DNA from: CAZQGO01 sp964593065
GTDB taxonomy: Bacteria; Oederibacteriota; JAAXVQ01
Assembly (NCBI GenBank): GCA_964593065.1
Contig: CAZQGO010000002.1
Location: 62,001-126,000 of the forward strand
Length of the DNA: 64,000 bases
Direction of reading: 5' to 3'
In this document: one piece after another, positions 48,206-57,466 of the stretch
How positions within the stretch are numbered: the first letter of the stretch is position 1
Layout: each line of letters begins with the position of its first letter
Translations under genes and position numbers: made by a program
The notes under the pieces: model-generated
What the model saw: the letters and a program-made list of their open reading frames with translations, nothing else
Told to the model about the DNA's origin: nothing
Databases searched by the model: none

Positions 48206-48318
48206 TTTATTTTTCGTTATTTTAAATATTATATGCAGATAATTATGTAAATAATATAAATTTATCGTGAAGTTATTTTATTTCTCGTAAAATAAAAAGC
48301 TTATATTTTAATGATATT
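48206..48318. other. very AT-rich spacer between tRNA-Lys and the TPR operon
   Basis: Almost pure A/T sequence in a GC-rich chromosome, with no gene. An A/T-only palindrome TTATTTTA/TAAAATAA (48273-48280 and 48288-48295) lies within it. It contains no GC stem that would make a standard terminator for the tRNA. It may act as an upstream (UP) element for the promoter at 48200 or as a binding site for a nucleoid protein. Confidence 0.5.
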
Positions 48319-48394
48319 TGGTGAGCCGGGAGAGGCTCGAACTCTCGACCCCCGCCTTAAAAGGGCGGTGCTCTACCGATTGAGCTACCGGCTC
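48319..48394 (-). tRNA. tRNA-Lys (anticodon TTT)
   Basis: 76 bases with encoded CCA. The acceptor stem GAGCCGG pairs with CCGGCTC, the anticodon stem CCGCC/GGCGG holds loop CTTTTAA, and a T-arm with GTTCGAG is present. It begins 10 bases after the purA stop and has no promoter of its own that I can see, so it is probably cut from the purA message. Confidence 0.96.
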
Positions 48395-48404
48395 ATATTT
48401 TTTT

Positions 48405-49688
48405 TTAAAACATACTTTCAATTTGGATGGTTTGAGTCCGTTCTTCCCCAAGGGAAACAATCGCCGTTTTGGCCCCGACCAGTTCTTCGATGCGGGAGAT
48501 GTACTTCTGCGTATTGCCGGGAAGTTGTTCAATTTTCTTGAGAGTGGTGATGTCTTCGTTCCAGCCCGGCATCTCCTCGTAGATCGGCTGGATTTGCTCG
48601 ACTTCCTCCAGGGAAGCGGGAAACGTATCCAGGGTTTGGTTGCCGATCCGATAGCCAGTGCAGATTTTCAGGGGCGAAATTCCCGTCAGCACGTCCAATT
48701 TGGTCAGGGCAAATTGTTGAAAATGGTTGATCATCCTTGCCTGGCGCACCACCACCGCGTCGAACCATCCGCATCGCCTCGGTCGCCCGGTGGTGGCCCC
48801 GTATTCCCGCCCGCGGTCTCGCAACGTCCCGCCGTCATCCATGATTTCCGTGGGCAGGGGCCCCGCGCCCACGCGGGTGGTATACGCTTTGACGATGCCC
48901 AGTACCTTTTCGATCCGGGTTGGGCCCACCCCGGTCCCGATGCAGGCTCCCCCGGCGGTGGGATGCGAGGCGGTGACGAACGGGTAGGTTCCGAAATCCA
49001 CGTCCAAAAACGTACCCTGGGCCCCTTCAAACATGACTTTGCGGCCTTCATCCAGCAGCCGGTTGAGAAGGCTGACCGTGTCCGCGACGTAGGGGCGGAT
49101 CATCCGGCCGTACTCCGTGTATTCCTCCAGGATGGCATCCACGGACAGGGCGGGCATGGAGTAATACTGGCTGAAGAGAAAATTCTTCTCCCGCAGGTTG
49201 CGTTCCAGGCGCCGCCGCAGGGCATCCGGGTCCATCAGATCGATCACGCGCACGCCGATCCGTCCGAATTTGTCCCCGTAGGTCGGCCCGATCCCGCGAT
49301 GGGTGGTGTCGATCTTCCCCGCCCCGCGTTTTTTCTCGTTCGCCTGGTCCATGAAGCGGTGGTAGGGAAAGATGACGTGCGCTTGATTGCTGACCTTCAG
49401 GTTGTCGCCGATCAAAACTCCCCGGGACCGCAATTCGCCGATCTCCGCCAGCAAAGCCGCGGGGTCGATCACCACCCCGTTGCCGATGATGCACAGCGTG
49501 CCGGGGTGCAGGATCCCCGAAGGAATCAGATGCAGAACGTGCTTCTGCCCGTCGAGCACCACCGTATGTCCGGCGTTGTTCCCGCCCTGGTACCGGACCA
49601 CCACGTCCGCGGCCGAAGCCAGCAAGTCGATGATCTTGCCTTTGCCTTCGTCACCCCATTGAGAGCCGACGATCACGACGTTCGGCAT
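48405..49688 (-). CDS. purA: adenylosuccinate synthetase
   Basis: 427-residue GTP-dependent enzyme that joins IMP and aspartate, the first committed step to AMP. The nucleotide loop QWGDEGKGK is at 10-18, the catalytic NNAGHTV near 37-43, and the signature THRGIGPTYGDK is present. Length and motifs are normal. It lies 25 bases downstream of serA and 10 bases before tRNA-Lys in a long same-strand run. GGAGCGGGG precedes the ATG. Confidence 0.98.
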   Translation of the reverse strand: MPNVVIVGSQWGDEGKGKIIDLLASAADVVVRYQGGNNAGHTVVLDGQKHVLHLIPSGILHPGTLCIIGNGVVIDPAALLAEIGELRSRGVLIGDNLKVSNQAHVIFPYHRFMDQANEKKRGAGKIDTTHRGIGPTYGDKFGRIGVRVIDLMDPDALRRRLERNLREKNFLFSQYYSMPALSVDAILEEYTEYGRMIRPYVADTVSLLNRLLDEGRKVMFEGAQGTFLDVDFGTYPFVTASHPTAGGACIGTGVGPTRIEKVLGIVKAYTTRVGAGPLPTEIMDDGGTLRDRGREYGATTGRPRRCGWFDAVVVRQARMINHFQQFALTKLDVLTGISPLKICTGYRIGNQTLDTFPASLEEVEQIQPIYEEMPGWNEDITTLKKIEQLPGNTQKYISRIEELVGAKTAIVSLGEERTQTIQIESMF

Positions 49689-49713
49689 GGCCCACCCCGC
49701 TCCGCCACTCGGC

Positions 49714-51303
49714 TCATAATTTGACCAGCTTGATGTCCTTGATTTGGGCGGTTTGCGAAAGCTTGGCCAAGAGCGCCGCGTTGACTTCCGAATCCAGGTT
49801 TAGGATGCTCACGGCTTCCCCGCCAAGCTGCCGCCTCCCCATGTGCAGGGCGGCGATGTTGATTTTGGCGTCGCCCAGCACGCTGCCCATGCGGCCGATA
49901 ATGCCGGGCTCGTCCTGATGGGTAAACACCAAGAGGATGCCCTCGGGGCTGAAATCCGTATGGAAGCCGAAGACCGAAACCACGTAGGGATCCCGTTTCT
50001 TGCCGATCAAGGTGCCGACGATCTCGCGCTCGCACTTGTCCGTTTCCACGTGGACGGCGACGGTGGTGGTGAAATCCAGCGCTTCCTTCGTCACGACCTC
50101 GACCACCTCGATGCCCCGCTCCTTGGCCAGAACCCGGGCGTTGACGAAATTGATAGTATCCGAGAGCATGGCGGACAGCAGGCTCTTGACGGCGGTGACC
50201 GTCAGCAGGTCCGTGGGGTAATCGCACACTTCGCCCGCGAATTTCAAGGTTACTTTTTTAAGCTGCCCGTTCAGCATTTGGGCCTGGAAGCTGGCCAGGC
50301 GCTGGGTCAATTCCAGATACGGCGCCATGTCCTTGAGCAGCTCGGGCGGCACGGAGGGAATGTTGACGGCGTTGCGGACGCGGTTTTCCTTCAGTGCGTC
50401 CCGGATCTGCTCGGCCATGACGATGGCGACATTCACCTGGGCTTCCTCCGTGGAGGCGCCCAGGTGCGGGGTCAGCACCAGGTTGGGAAGGCCGAGCAGC
50501 TTGGAATCGGGGGCGGGAGGCTCCTGGGCATAGACATCCAGGGCCGCGCCGGCAATGCGTTTGGCCTGCAAGGCCTCGTACAGATCGTCCTCCCGGATCA
50601 AGCCGCCGCGGGCGCAATTGATGAGCCGCGCGCTTGGCTTCATGGCCTCCAACTGGGCCTTGCCGATCATGCCCTCGGTATCCTTGTTTTTGGGGGTATG
50701 CAAGGTGATGAAATCCGCCTGGGCATAGATTTCGTCGAGGCCGACCACGCGGACGTTCAGCTGGTCGGCCTTTTCCTGGGAAAGGAACGGGTCATAGGCG
50801 ATGAGGTTCATGTGAAAGGCTTGCGCCCGTTTGGCCACTTCGGTGCCGATGCGGCCCAGGCCGATGATGCCCAGGGTCTTGCCGTAAAGCTCCGCGCCCG
50901 TGAACTTGGTTTTTTCCCACTTGCCGGCCTTGACCGACACATCCGCCTGCGGGATGTTTCGGGCCAGGCTCATCAGCATGGAAAAGGTCAGTTCCGCGGT
51001 GGAAATGGTGTTGCCGTCCGGGGTATTCATCACGATGATGCCCCGCCGCGTGGCTTCGGGAACGTCCACGTTGTCCAGGCCGACGCCCGCACGTCCGATG
51101 ACTTTCAGGCGCTTGCCGGCGGCGATCACCTCGCGGGTCACCTTGCTCGCGCTGCGGATGATCAGCGCGTCATATTCCGGTATGATTTTCAACAGTTCTT
51201 CCGGCGGGATTTTCTGCCGCGCGTCCAGCTCGATCTCCGGATCCGCCCTGAGGATCTGCTGCCCCTCTGCTGCGAGGTTGTCGCTGATGAGCACTTTAAA
51301 CAT
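49714..51303 (-). CDS. serA: D-3-phosphoglycerate dehydrogenase
   Basis: 529 residues, the long SerA type with substrate, NAD, intervening (ASB) and ACT domains. It oxidises 3-phosphoglycerate in the first step of serine synthesis. The NAD loop GLGRIG is at 148-153, and the catalytic residues R232 (NCARGG), E261 and H280 (TPHLGAST) are present. The ACT domain at about 455-529 (VFTHQDEPGIIGRMGSVLG) suggests feedback by serine. AAGGGGGAG precedes the ATG. The upstream aminotransferase gives the next step of the same path. Confidence 0.97.
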   Translation of the reverse strand: MFKVLISDNLAAEGQQILRADPEIELDARQKIPPEELLKIIPEYDALIIRSASKVTREVIAAGKRLKVIGRAGVGLDNVDVPEATRRGIIVMNTPDGNTISTAELTFSMLMSLARNIPQADVSVKAGKWEKTKFTGAELYGKTLGIIGLGRIGTEVAKRAQAFHMNLIAYDPFLSQEKADQLNVRVVGLDEIYAQADFITLHTPKNKDTEGMIGKAQLEAMKPSARLINCARGGLIREDDLYEALQAKRIAGAALDVYAQEPPAPDSKLLGLPNLVLTPHLGASTEEAQVNVAIVMAEQIRDALKENRVRNAVNIPSVPPELLKDMAPYLELTQRLASFQAQMLNGQLKKVTLKFAGEVCDYPTDLLTVTAVKSLLSAMLSDTINFVNARVLAKERGIEVVEVVTKEALDFTTTVAVHVETDKCEREIVGTLIGKKRDPYVVSVFGFHTDFSPEGILLVFTHQDEPGIIGRMGSVLGDAKINIAALHMGRRQLGGEAVSILNLDSEVNAALLAKLSQTAQIKDIKLVKL

Positions 51304-51331
51304 GGCTCCCCCTTGTGCGGCCCCTGAGGCT

Positions 51332-52483
51332 CTAGGATTGGAACAGGATCTTTTCGGCAGCCGCGGTCCCGTCGCCGAGGTGCACGGAATAATTCTGCTC
51401 GGCCAAAACGCGCTCCACCGCGGCCACGGTTGCGATCACATCCCAGTCGTCCGCGTACCCGAGATGGCCGATGCGGAAAATCTTTCCCTTGATCTTCCCC
51501 TGCCCCCCCGCCAGCGTGATGCCGTAGACGTCGCGGATGGTTTTGACCAGCTTGCCGCCGTCCACCCCTTCCGGGACCCAAATCGAGGTCACGGCGTTGC
51601 TGGGCTGGGCGGCCGCGAACAATTTCAAGCCCAGGGCCTCCATGGCGACGCGGGTCGCACGCGCCAGGCGGGCATGCCGCTGCCAGATCGCCTCCAGCCC
51701 TTCCTGCCGGATGAGCCGCACGGACTCGGCCAGCTGCAGAATGAGCGAAACGCTGGGCGTATAGGGCGTATCCGCCAAGGCTTCCGCCTTGAGGGACTTC
51801 CGGGCCTTTTCCCAGCTGAAGTAAAATTTCGGCAAAGTGGATTGCTTGGCCGCATCCCAGGCCTTGTCAGAAATGGCGATCAGGGCCAGGCCGGGTGGAA
51901 TCATGAACCCCTTCTGCGCGCCCGCGACCACTACGTCGGCATGCCAGGCGTCGCTTTTCATGGGGATGGCGCCCAGGCCGGAGATGGCATCCACGACGAG
52001 CACGGCCGGGGTCTTCGCCACGATTTCTCCGATGGCCTGGATATCCGTCTCGATCCCCGTGGAGGTCTCGGACAGGGTGGTGTACACGGCCTTGATCTTG
52101 GGGTTCGCGGCCAGGCGCTTGGCGACCTCCTGCGGGTCAACGGCCTGTCCCCATTCCACCTCGTAGTGCTCGCTGGTTACTCCGAAAGCCTTGGCGATGT
52201 CCGTCCAGCGGTTGCCGAAATTTCCGCAGGAAGCCACGAGAATGTGGTCCCCGGGTGAACACAGGTTGCTCACCGCCGACTCCATCCCGCCCGTGCCGGC
52301 CGCGGGAAAAACGAGGATGTCGTTCGAGGTCAGGAAGATTTCCTTGAGCTGGGCCAGGAGTTCGGTGAGAATCTTGCGGAACTGGGGAGTCCGGTGGTGG
52401 ATGACCGGCTTGGCGGCCTCCGCGAGCACGGTCGGCGGAACTTCGGTAGGTCCCGGCGTCATTAAACGGTTTTTATATAACAT
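51332..52483 (-). CDS. class V aminotransferase (serine/phosphoserine or alanine-glyoxylate type)
   Basis: 383-residue PLP enzyme of the class V family, similar in motif to serine-pyruvate/alanine-glyoxylate aminotransferases. Visible are MTPGPTEVP at the start, the substrate segment FPAAGTGGMES, and PLP lysine K191 in VVVAGAQKGFMIPPG. Placement directly before serA argues for phosphoserine or serine transamination here, taking the place of a classical SerC. AAGGGGGGGAG precedes the ATG. The first 11 bases overlap the end of engB. Confidence 0.9.
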   Translation of the reverse strand: MLYKNRLMTPGPTEVPPTVLAEAAKPVIHHRTPQFRKILTELLAQLKEIFLTSNDILVFPAAGTGGMESAVSNLCSPGDHILVASCGNFGNRWTDIAKAFGVTSEHYEVEWGQAVDPQEVAKRLAANPKIKAVYTTLSETSTGIETDIQAIGEIVAKTPAVLVVDAISGLGAIPMKSDAWHADVVVAGAQKGFMIPPGLALIAISDKAWDAAKQSTLPKFYFSWEKARKSLKAEALADTPYTPSVSLILQLAESVRLIRQEGLEAIWQRHARLARATRVAMEALGLKLFAAAQPSNAVTSIWVPEGVDGGKLVKTIRDVYGITLAGGQGKIKGKIFRIGHLGYADDWDVIATVAAVERVLAEQNYSVHLGDGTAAAEKILFQS

Positions 52484-53108
52484 GGGCTCCCCCCCTTTGA
52501 CGTTGATCCACGGCGGCGGTCAGCCACTTCCGCAGCTCCTTCACACCCAGCCCGCTGGCCGCAGAGACCCCTACCACCCGGGCAGCATAATTGGCCCGTT
52601 TGAGATCCCGGACGGCTTCCCGCGTACGCCGTAAAATTGCGGATCGCGCGAGTTTATCACACTTATTCAGAGCCAACAAGTAGGAAAAACCGAAATGTTT
52701 TCCCCACTCCAGCATCTGCCAATCCCCGGGCTGTAACGGCAGCCGGGCATCCGCCACGTGCAGAATGGCGGCCACCGGCGGTTTGGAGGCCCAAAAAGCG
52801 TCCATGAGAGCGCGCAGGCGCCGCCGCTCGACGGGCGGCAGGTCCGCGAAGCCGTATCCCGGGAGATCCACCAGGATGGCGCCCGGCCAGAGCCGGTAAT
52901 AATTCACCGACCGCGTGCACCCCGGCCGGCTCGAAATCTTGGCCCCCTGCCGGCGAGCCTCGCGGGCGCTCAAACCCGCCAGGCGGTTGACCAGAAGGGA
53001 TTTGCCCACGTTGGAGCGGCCGGCCAGCACGATTTCAGGCAGGGCAGTCTTCGGCAGCTGGTCCGGCGTGTAGGCCGTACCCAGTAACTGCACGCCTTGG
53101 GGAGGCAC
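52473..53108 (-). CDS. engB: ribosome biogenesis GTPase EngB/YsxC (GTG start)
   Basis: 211-residue TRAFAC GTPase needed for large-subunit assembly. G1 GRSNVGKS is at 30-37, G3 DLPGYG at 81-86 and G4 NKCD at 148-151. The GTG at 53108 is chosen because it lies 2 bases after the lon stop and gives the usual short N-terminus; a second GTG 15 bases later is possible. The frame is open further upstream, but that sequence is the antiphase reading of lon. Confidence 0.92.
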   Translation of the reverse strand: MPPQGVQLLGTAYTPDQLPKTALPEIVLAGRSNVGKSLLVNRLAGLSAREARRQGAKISSRPGCTRSVNYYRLWPGAILVDLPGYGFADLPPVERRRLRALMDAFWASKPPVAAILHVADARLPLQPGDWQMLEWGKHFGFSYLLALNKCDKLARSAILRRTREAVRDLKRANYAARVVGVSAASGLGVKELRKWLTAAVDQRQRGGAHVI

Positions 53109-53110
53109 AA

Positions 53111-55552
53111 TTACGATACCATGCCCACGTGCGGCAGCGGATGGTCCGCGCGATCCTTGATCTTGACTTTCCGCAGCAGGTAGGCGGGCGGCTTTTTCTT
53201 CGACCGGGTCCCGGGCACCAGGGAAATGGCCAATACCTGGTGCATGTCGGTGACCCAATGGATCTGCAAGGCGCGGCGCACCTCAACCGGGATGTCCTCC
53301 AGGTCCTTCTGATTTTCCAGCGGCAGGATCACGGTCTTGATTCCGGCCCGCATGGCGGCCAGGAGTTTCTCCTTGAGTCCGCCGATGGCCAGGACCCGTC
53401 CCCGCAGGGTGATCTCGCCGGTCATGGCCACGAATTTCTTCACGGGAATGCCGGACAGGGCCGAAATGATGGCCGTGGCCATGGCGATGCCGGCCGACGG
53501 GCCGTCCTTGGGGATCGCGCCTTCGGGAACGTGGATATGCAGGTCGGTCTGCCGGTTGAAATCCTCGGGAATGTCGTAATCCCGGGCATGGGCGCGGGTG
53601 TAACTGACGGCGGCTTGGGCCGACTCCTTCATGACATCGCCCAATTGGCCGGTGAGGATCAGTTGCCCCTTGCCGGGCATGGGCGTGACCTCGATGGCCA
53701 AAATTTCCCCGCCGACCTCGGTCCAGGCCAGACCCGTGGCCACGCCGATCACGTTGGTCTGCTCCCCCTTGCGGCGCAGGTACCGCGGCGGTCCCAGCAG
53801 TTTATGCAGGTCGGTTTCATTCAGGACCATCCGGGCGCGGCGCCGTTTTTCCACTTTCAGGCGGGCGACCTTGCGCAGGATCGCGGAGATTTCGCGGTTT
53901 AAATTGCGCACGCCGGCTTCGGAAGTGTAATTCGTGATGAGTTTTTCAATCACGCGCTTGGGAAACTGCACGTCGGTTTTCAGCAAGCCGTGTTCCGTCC
54001 GCTGACGGGGGATCAGGTAGCGGTCCGCGATTTGCACCTTCTCCTCCTGGGTGTAGCCCGGGATTTCAATGATCTCCATGCGGTCGCGCAGGGTCGGGTG
54101 AATGTTGGGGATCACATTGGCGGTGGTAATGAACATGACCTCCGAGAGATCGAAATTCACATCCAGGTAATGGTCGTTGAAGGCGTTGTTTTGCTCCGGA
54201 TCCAGGACTTCCAGGAGGGCGGCGGAAGGGTCGCCGCGGAAATCCGCTCCCAGTTTGTCGATTTCATCCAGCAGCAGCAGGGGGTTCCGGCTTTTGGCGG
54301 TCTTGACGGACTGGATGATCCGTCCGGGCATGGCGCCGATGTAGGTCCGGCGGTGTCCCCGGATTTCCGCCTCGTCGCGGATTCCACCCAGGGAAATGCG
54401 CACGAAGTTCCGGTTCAAGGCCTGCGCGACGGACCGGGCCAGGGAGGTTTTGCCGACACCGGGGGGGCCGACCAGGCACAGGATGGGCCCTTTCAGCTTG
54501 GGCGCCAGTTTGCGGACCGAGAGGTATTCCAGAATGCGGTCCTTGACCTTTTTCAGCCCGTAATGGTCGCGGTCCAGGATGCGCGCGGCTTCCCGGACGT
54601 CCAGTTTCTCGCGGGTCCGCACGGACCAGGGCAACGACAGCAGCCAGTCGATGTAGGTGCGGATCACGGTGGCTTCCGGGGACATGGCCTGCATTCGCTC
54701 CAGGCGTGACACTTCCTTGAGGGCCTTTTCGGCGGCCTCCGGGGACATCTTCGCCGCCCGGACTTTCTGCTTGAGGTCCTCGGTTTCGGTCTCGTCGTCC
54801 TTCTGGCCCAGCTCCCGGCGAATGGCCTTCATCTGCTCGTGCAAATAGTACTCCTTCTGCGTGCTCTCCATCTGCTTTCGGACCCTGCCCTGGATGCGCC
54901 GCTCGATTTCCAGGATCTCGATCTCCGCGGACAAGAGCACGGACAGGGTCTCCAGCCGCCGCCCGATGTCCAGCGCCTCCAGCAGTTTCTGCTTCTCTTC
55001 GATCTTGGAGGGAATATTCGCCGCCACGATGTCGGCCAGGCGCTGCGGATCCTCGATGGTGGAAACGGAGGCCACCGTGTCCAGCGGGATTTTTTTATTC
55101 AGGCGGGAATATTGTTCGAACAGGTCCACGATGTTGCGCATCTGAGCCGTGATATTTGCCGTTTGCTGGACGGGCGCGGGGATGGCTTCCACCTGGGCGC
55201 TGAAATGTTTGTCCCCGGCGGTGACGCTGACCAGGCGGATGCGTTCCAGGCCCTCCACCAGCACCTTGAGGGTGTTGTCCGGCATTTTCATGACCTGAAG
55301 AATATGCGCGCGCGTGCCGATGCGGTAGAGATCGTCCGGCGTGGGTTCGTCCACCTGGGCCTGCCGCTGGGCCACGAGGGCGATCATGCGGTCTTTGAGC
55401 ATGGCGGTTTCCAGCGCCATGACCGACCGCCCGCGGCCGACAAACAGGGGCACGATCATATGCGGGAAAACCACCAGATCCCGCAGGGGCATGAGGGGCA
55501 GCTGCTGCAGGGATTCGGCGGTGTCCGGTTTGCTGGTTTTGGTGCTGCTCAT
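53111..55552 (-). CDS. lon: ATP-dependent protease Lon
   Basis: 813-residue LonA protease of the cytoplasm. The N-terminal substrate domain (PLMPLRDLVVFPHMIVPL) and coiled coil are followed by the AAA+ domain with GPPGVGKTSLARSVA and the Ser/Lys protease domain with S686 (KDGPSAG) and K729 (GGLKEKLL). AAGGAG lies seven bases before the ATG at 55552; a GTG two codons earlier is less well placed. It follows clpX by 18 bases in the classical order tig-clpP-clpX-lon. Confidence 0.98.
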   Translation of the reverse strand: MSSTKTSKPDTAESLQQLPLMPLRDLVVFPHMIVPLFVGRGRSVMALETAMLKDRMIALVAQRQAQVDEPTPDDLYRIGTRAHILQVMKMPDNTLKVLVEGLERIRLVSVTAGDKHFSAQVEAIPAPVQQTANITAQMRNIVDLFEQYSRLNKKIPLDTVASVSTIEDPQRLADIVAANIPSKIEEKQKLLEALDIGRRLETLSVLLSAEIEILEIERRIQGRVRKQMESTQKEYYLHEQMKAIRRELGQKDDETETEDLKQKVRAAKMSPEAAEKALKEVSRLERMQAMSPEATVIRTYIDWLLSLPWSVRTREKLDVREAARILDRDHYGLKKVKDRILEYLSVRKLAPKLKGPILCLVGPPGVGKTSLARSVAQALNRNFVRISLGGIRDEAEIRGHRRTYIGAMPGRIIQSVKTAKSRNPLLLLDEIDKLGADFRGDPSAALLEVLDPEQNNAFNDHYLDVNFDLSEVMFITTANVIPNIHPTLRDRMEIIEIPGYTQEEKVQIADRYLIPRQRTEHGLLKTDVQFPKRVIEKLITNYTSEAGVRNLNREISAILRKVARLKVEKRRRARMVLNETDLHKLLGPPRYLRRKGEQTNVIGVATGLAWTEVGGEILAIEVTPMPGKGQLILTGQLGDVMKESAQAAVSYTRAHARDYDIPEDFNRQTDLHIHVPEGAIPKDGPSAGIAMATAIISALSGIPVKKFVAMTGEITLRGRVLAIGGLKEKLLAAMRAGIKTVILPLENQKDLEDIPVEVRRALQIHWVTDMHQVLAISLVPGTRSKKKPPAYLLRKVKIKDRADHPLPHVGMVS

Positions 55553-55570
55553 GGGCACTCCTTGCGCCGC

Positions 55571-56839
55571 TTAAGCGGATTTTTCGACTGCCCTGTCCTC
55601 CGGGTCGTCGAGCAGCAATTGGGCCTGTGCCTGCTTTCGGATCACTTCCGGCGTGATGATGCATTTTTTGATGTCCGGGCGGTCGGGCAGCTCGTACATC
55701 AGGTCCAGCATGACTTCTTCCATCACCGCGCGCAGGCCGCGGGCGCCGGTCTTGCGCCGCAGGCTTTCGCGGGCGACCTCGCGCTGGGCTTCCCGCGTGA
55801 CCGCCAGATTCACGCCTTCCAGGGCGAAAAGCTTCTTGTACTGCTTGATCAGGGCGTTCCTCGGTTCGGACAGGATCCGGACCAGCAGGTCCTCGTCCAG
55901 CTCGTCCAAGGCCGCCACCACCGGCAGCCTCCCGATCAATTCCGGGATCAGGCCGTACTGGATGAGGTCCTCGGGCTGGACGTCCGCTAAAAGCTCGCCG
56001 GTGCTGCGGTGCGCGCGGCGCAGCCCCTCGGCTCCGAAGCCCATGACCTTCTTCCCCGTGCGGCGCTCGACGATTTTTTCCAGGCCGTGGAAAGCGCCCC
56101 CGCAGATAAACAGGATGTTGGTGGTGTTGACCTTGATGTACTCCTGGTGCGGGTGCTTCCGGCCGCCCTTCGGGGGCACGCTGGCCACGGTCCCTTCAAT
56201 GATTTTGAGCAAGGCCTGCTGCACGCCTTCGCCGGACACATCCCGGGTGATGGAGGGATTTTCGTTCTTGCGGCCGATCTTGTCGATCTCGTCGATGTAG
56301 ATAATACCCCGCTCCGCATCCCGGACATTGTAATCGGCGTTCTGCAGGAGGCTCAGGACGATGTTCTCGACGTCCTCGCCCACGTACCCGGCCTCCGTGA
56401 GCGTGGTGGCGTCGGCGATGGTGAACGGGACCTTCAGGCTGCGTGCCAGGGTCTGCGCCAGCAGGGTCTTCCCGGTTCCGGTGGGGCCGATGAGCAGGAT
56501 GTTGCTCTTGGCCACCTCCACTTCCTCGTTGCCCTGCGGCGCAGGCAGGAAGATGCGCTTATAGTGGTTGTAGACCGCCACGGCCAGTACACGTTTGCTG
56601 CGCTCCTGGCCGATGACGTATTGGTCCAGGATCGCCTTGATTTCGGCCGGCTTGGGCGGAACGATGGGCTGGACCGGCGCCGGTGCCGTCGCGTCCGTTT
56701 CCTGGATCAGGATGTCATTGAACAAGGTGATGCATTTGTCGCAGATGTAGCTGTTGTTGCCCTGGATCAGCTTGCGGGCGTGGTGGGCGTTCTTGCCGCA
56801 AAACGAACAGGTGATGTTTTTTGGCACATTGGCATACAT
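55571..56839 (-). CDS. clpX: ClpXP unfoldase subunit ClpX
   Basis: 422-residue AAA+ unfoldase. The N-terminal zinc-binding domain uses C11, C14, C33 and C36. Walker A GPTGTGKT is at 118-125, the pore loop GYVG at about 149-152, and Walker B IIYIDEIDKI follows. It recognises substrates and feeds them to ClpP, whose gene lies 15 bases upstream. CAGGGGCAG precedes the ATG. Confidence 0.98.
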   Translation of the reverse strand: MYANVPKNITCSFCGKNAHHARKLIQGNNSYICDKCITLFNDILIQETDATAPAPVQPIVPPKPAEIKAILDQYVIGQERSKRVLAVAVYNHYKRIFLPAPQGNEEVEVAKSNILLIGPTGTGKTLLAQTLARSLKVPFTIADATTLTEAGYVGEDVENIVLSLLQNADYNVRDAERGIIYIDEIDKIGRKNENPSITRDVSGEGVQQALLKIIEGTVASVPPKGGRKHPHQEYIKVNTTNILFICGGAFHGLEKIVERRTGKKVMGFGAEGLRRAHRSTGELLADVQPEDLIQYGLIPELIGRLPVVAALDELDEDLLVRILSEPRNALIKQYKKLFALEGVNLAVTREAQREVARESLRRKTGARGLRAVMEEVMLDLMYELPDRPDIKKCIITPEVIRKQAQAQLLLDDPEDRAVEKSA

Positions 56840-56854
56840 GGCTGCCCCTGAAAA

Positions 56855-57436
56855 CTAAATTTTATTGGTCATGACGCCGTCAATCACGCCATAGTCCTTG
56901 GCTTCCTCGACCGAAAGGTAAAAATCCCGGTCCGTATCCTTGAGAATGCGGCCGATGTCCTGGTGCGTGTGCTGGGCCAGGATCTGGTTCATGATTTCCC
57001 GGATGCGCATGATTTCCTTGGCCTGGATGTCGATGTCCGGCATGGAGCCGGAGAAGCCCGCGGAACCCTGGTGCAGCATGATGCGCGCATGCGGCAGAGC
57101 GTAGCGTTTGCCCGGTTCGCCGGCGGACAGCAGGACTGCGGCCATGGACGCCGCCTGTCCGACGCACAGGGTGGATACGGGCGATTTGATGTACTGCATG
57201 GTATCATAGATGGCCAGCCCCGATGAGACAATCCCGCCCGGGCTGTTGATGTACATGAAGATTTCCTTCTGATCCTCGCTTTCCAGGAATAACAACTGGG
57301 CAATGATCAGATTGCTGATTTCATCGTTGATGGGAGTGCCTAAAAAGATGATCCGCTCCTTGAGCAGGCGGGAATAGATATCATAGGCCCGCTCGCCCCG
57401 CTGCGTTTGTTCCACCACCATCGGGATCAAAGCCAT
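56855..57436 (-). CDS. clpP: ATP-dependent Clp protease proteolytic subunit
   Basis: 193-residue serine peptidase that forms the double heptamer chamber. The catalytic triad S97 (GQAASMAA), H122 (IMLHQ) and D171 (DTDRDFY) is intact. The N-terminal MALIPMVVEQT is typical. GAGGAGGG precedes the ATG. It lies 30 bases downstream of tig in the operon. Confidence 0.98.
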   Translation of the reverse strand: MALIPMVVEQTQRGERAYDIYSRLLKERIIFLGTPINDEISNLIIAQLLFLESEDQKEIFMYINSPGGIVSSGLAIYDTMQYIKSPVSTLCVGQAASMAAVLLSAGEPGKRYALPHARIMLHQGSAGFSGSMPDIDIQAKEIMRIREIMNQILAQHTHQDIGRILKDTDRDFYLSVEEAKDYGVIDGVMTNKI

Positions 57437-57466
57437 GACTGCCCTCCTCGGAGTTGGATTTCCCGG

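Noticed and set aside
48273..48295. A/T-only palindrome as terminator for tRNA-Lys
   Set aside because: The stem has no G-C pairs and no defined T run after it, so it is unlikely to stop transcription as a standard intrinsic terminator.
48308..48541. Small open frames on both strands
   Set aside because: They cover tRNA-Lys(TTT) and the end of purA and are explained by these genes.
53109..53258. Extended N-terminus of EngB
   Set aside because: It overlaps the end of lon in another phase and has no GTPase similarity; the GTG just after the lon stop is the better start.
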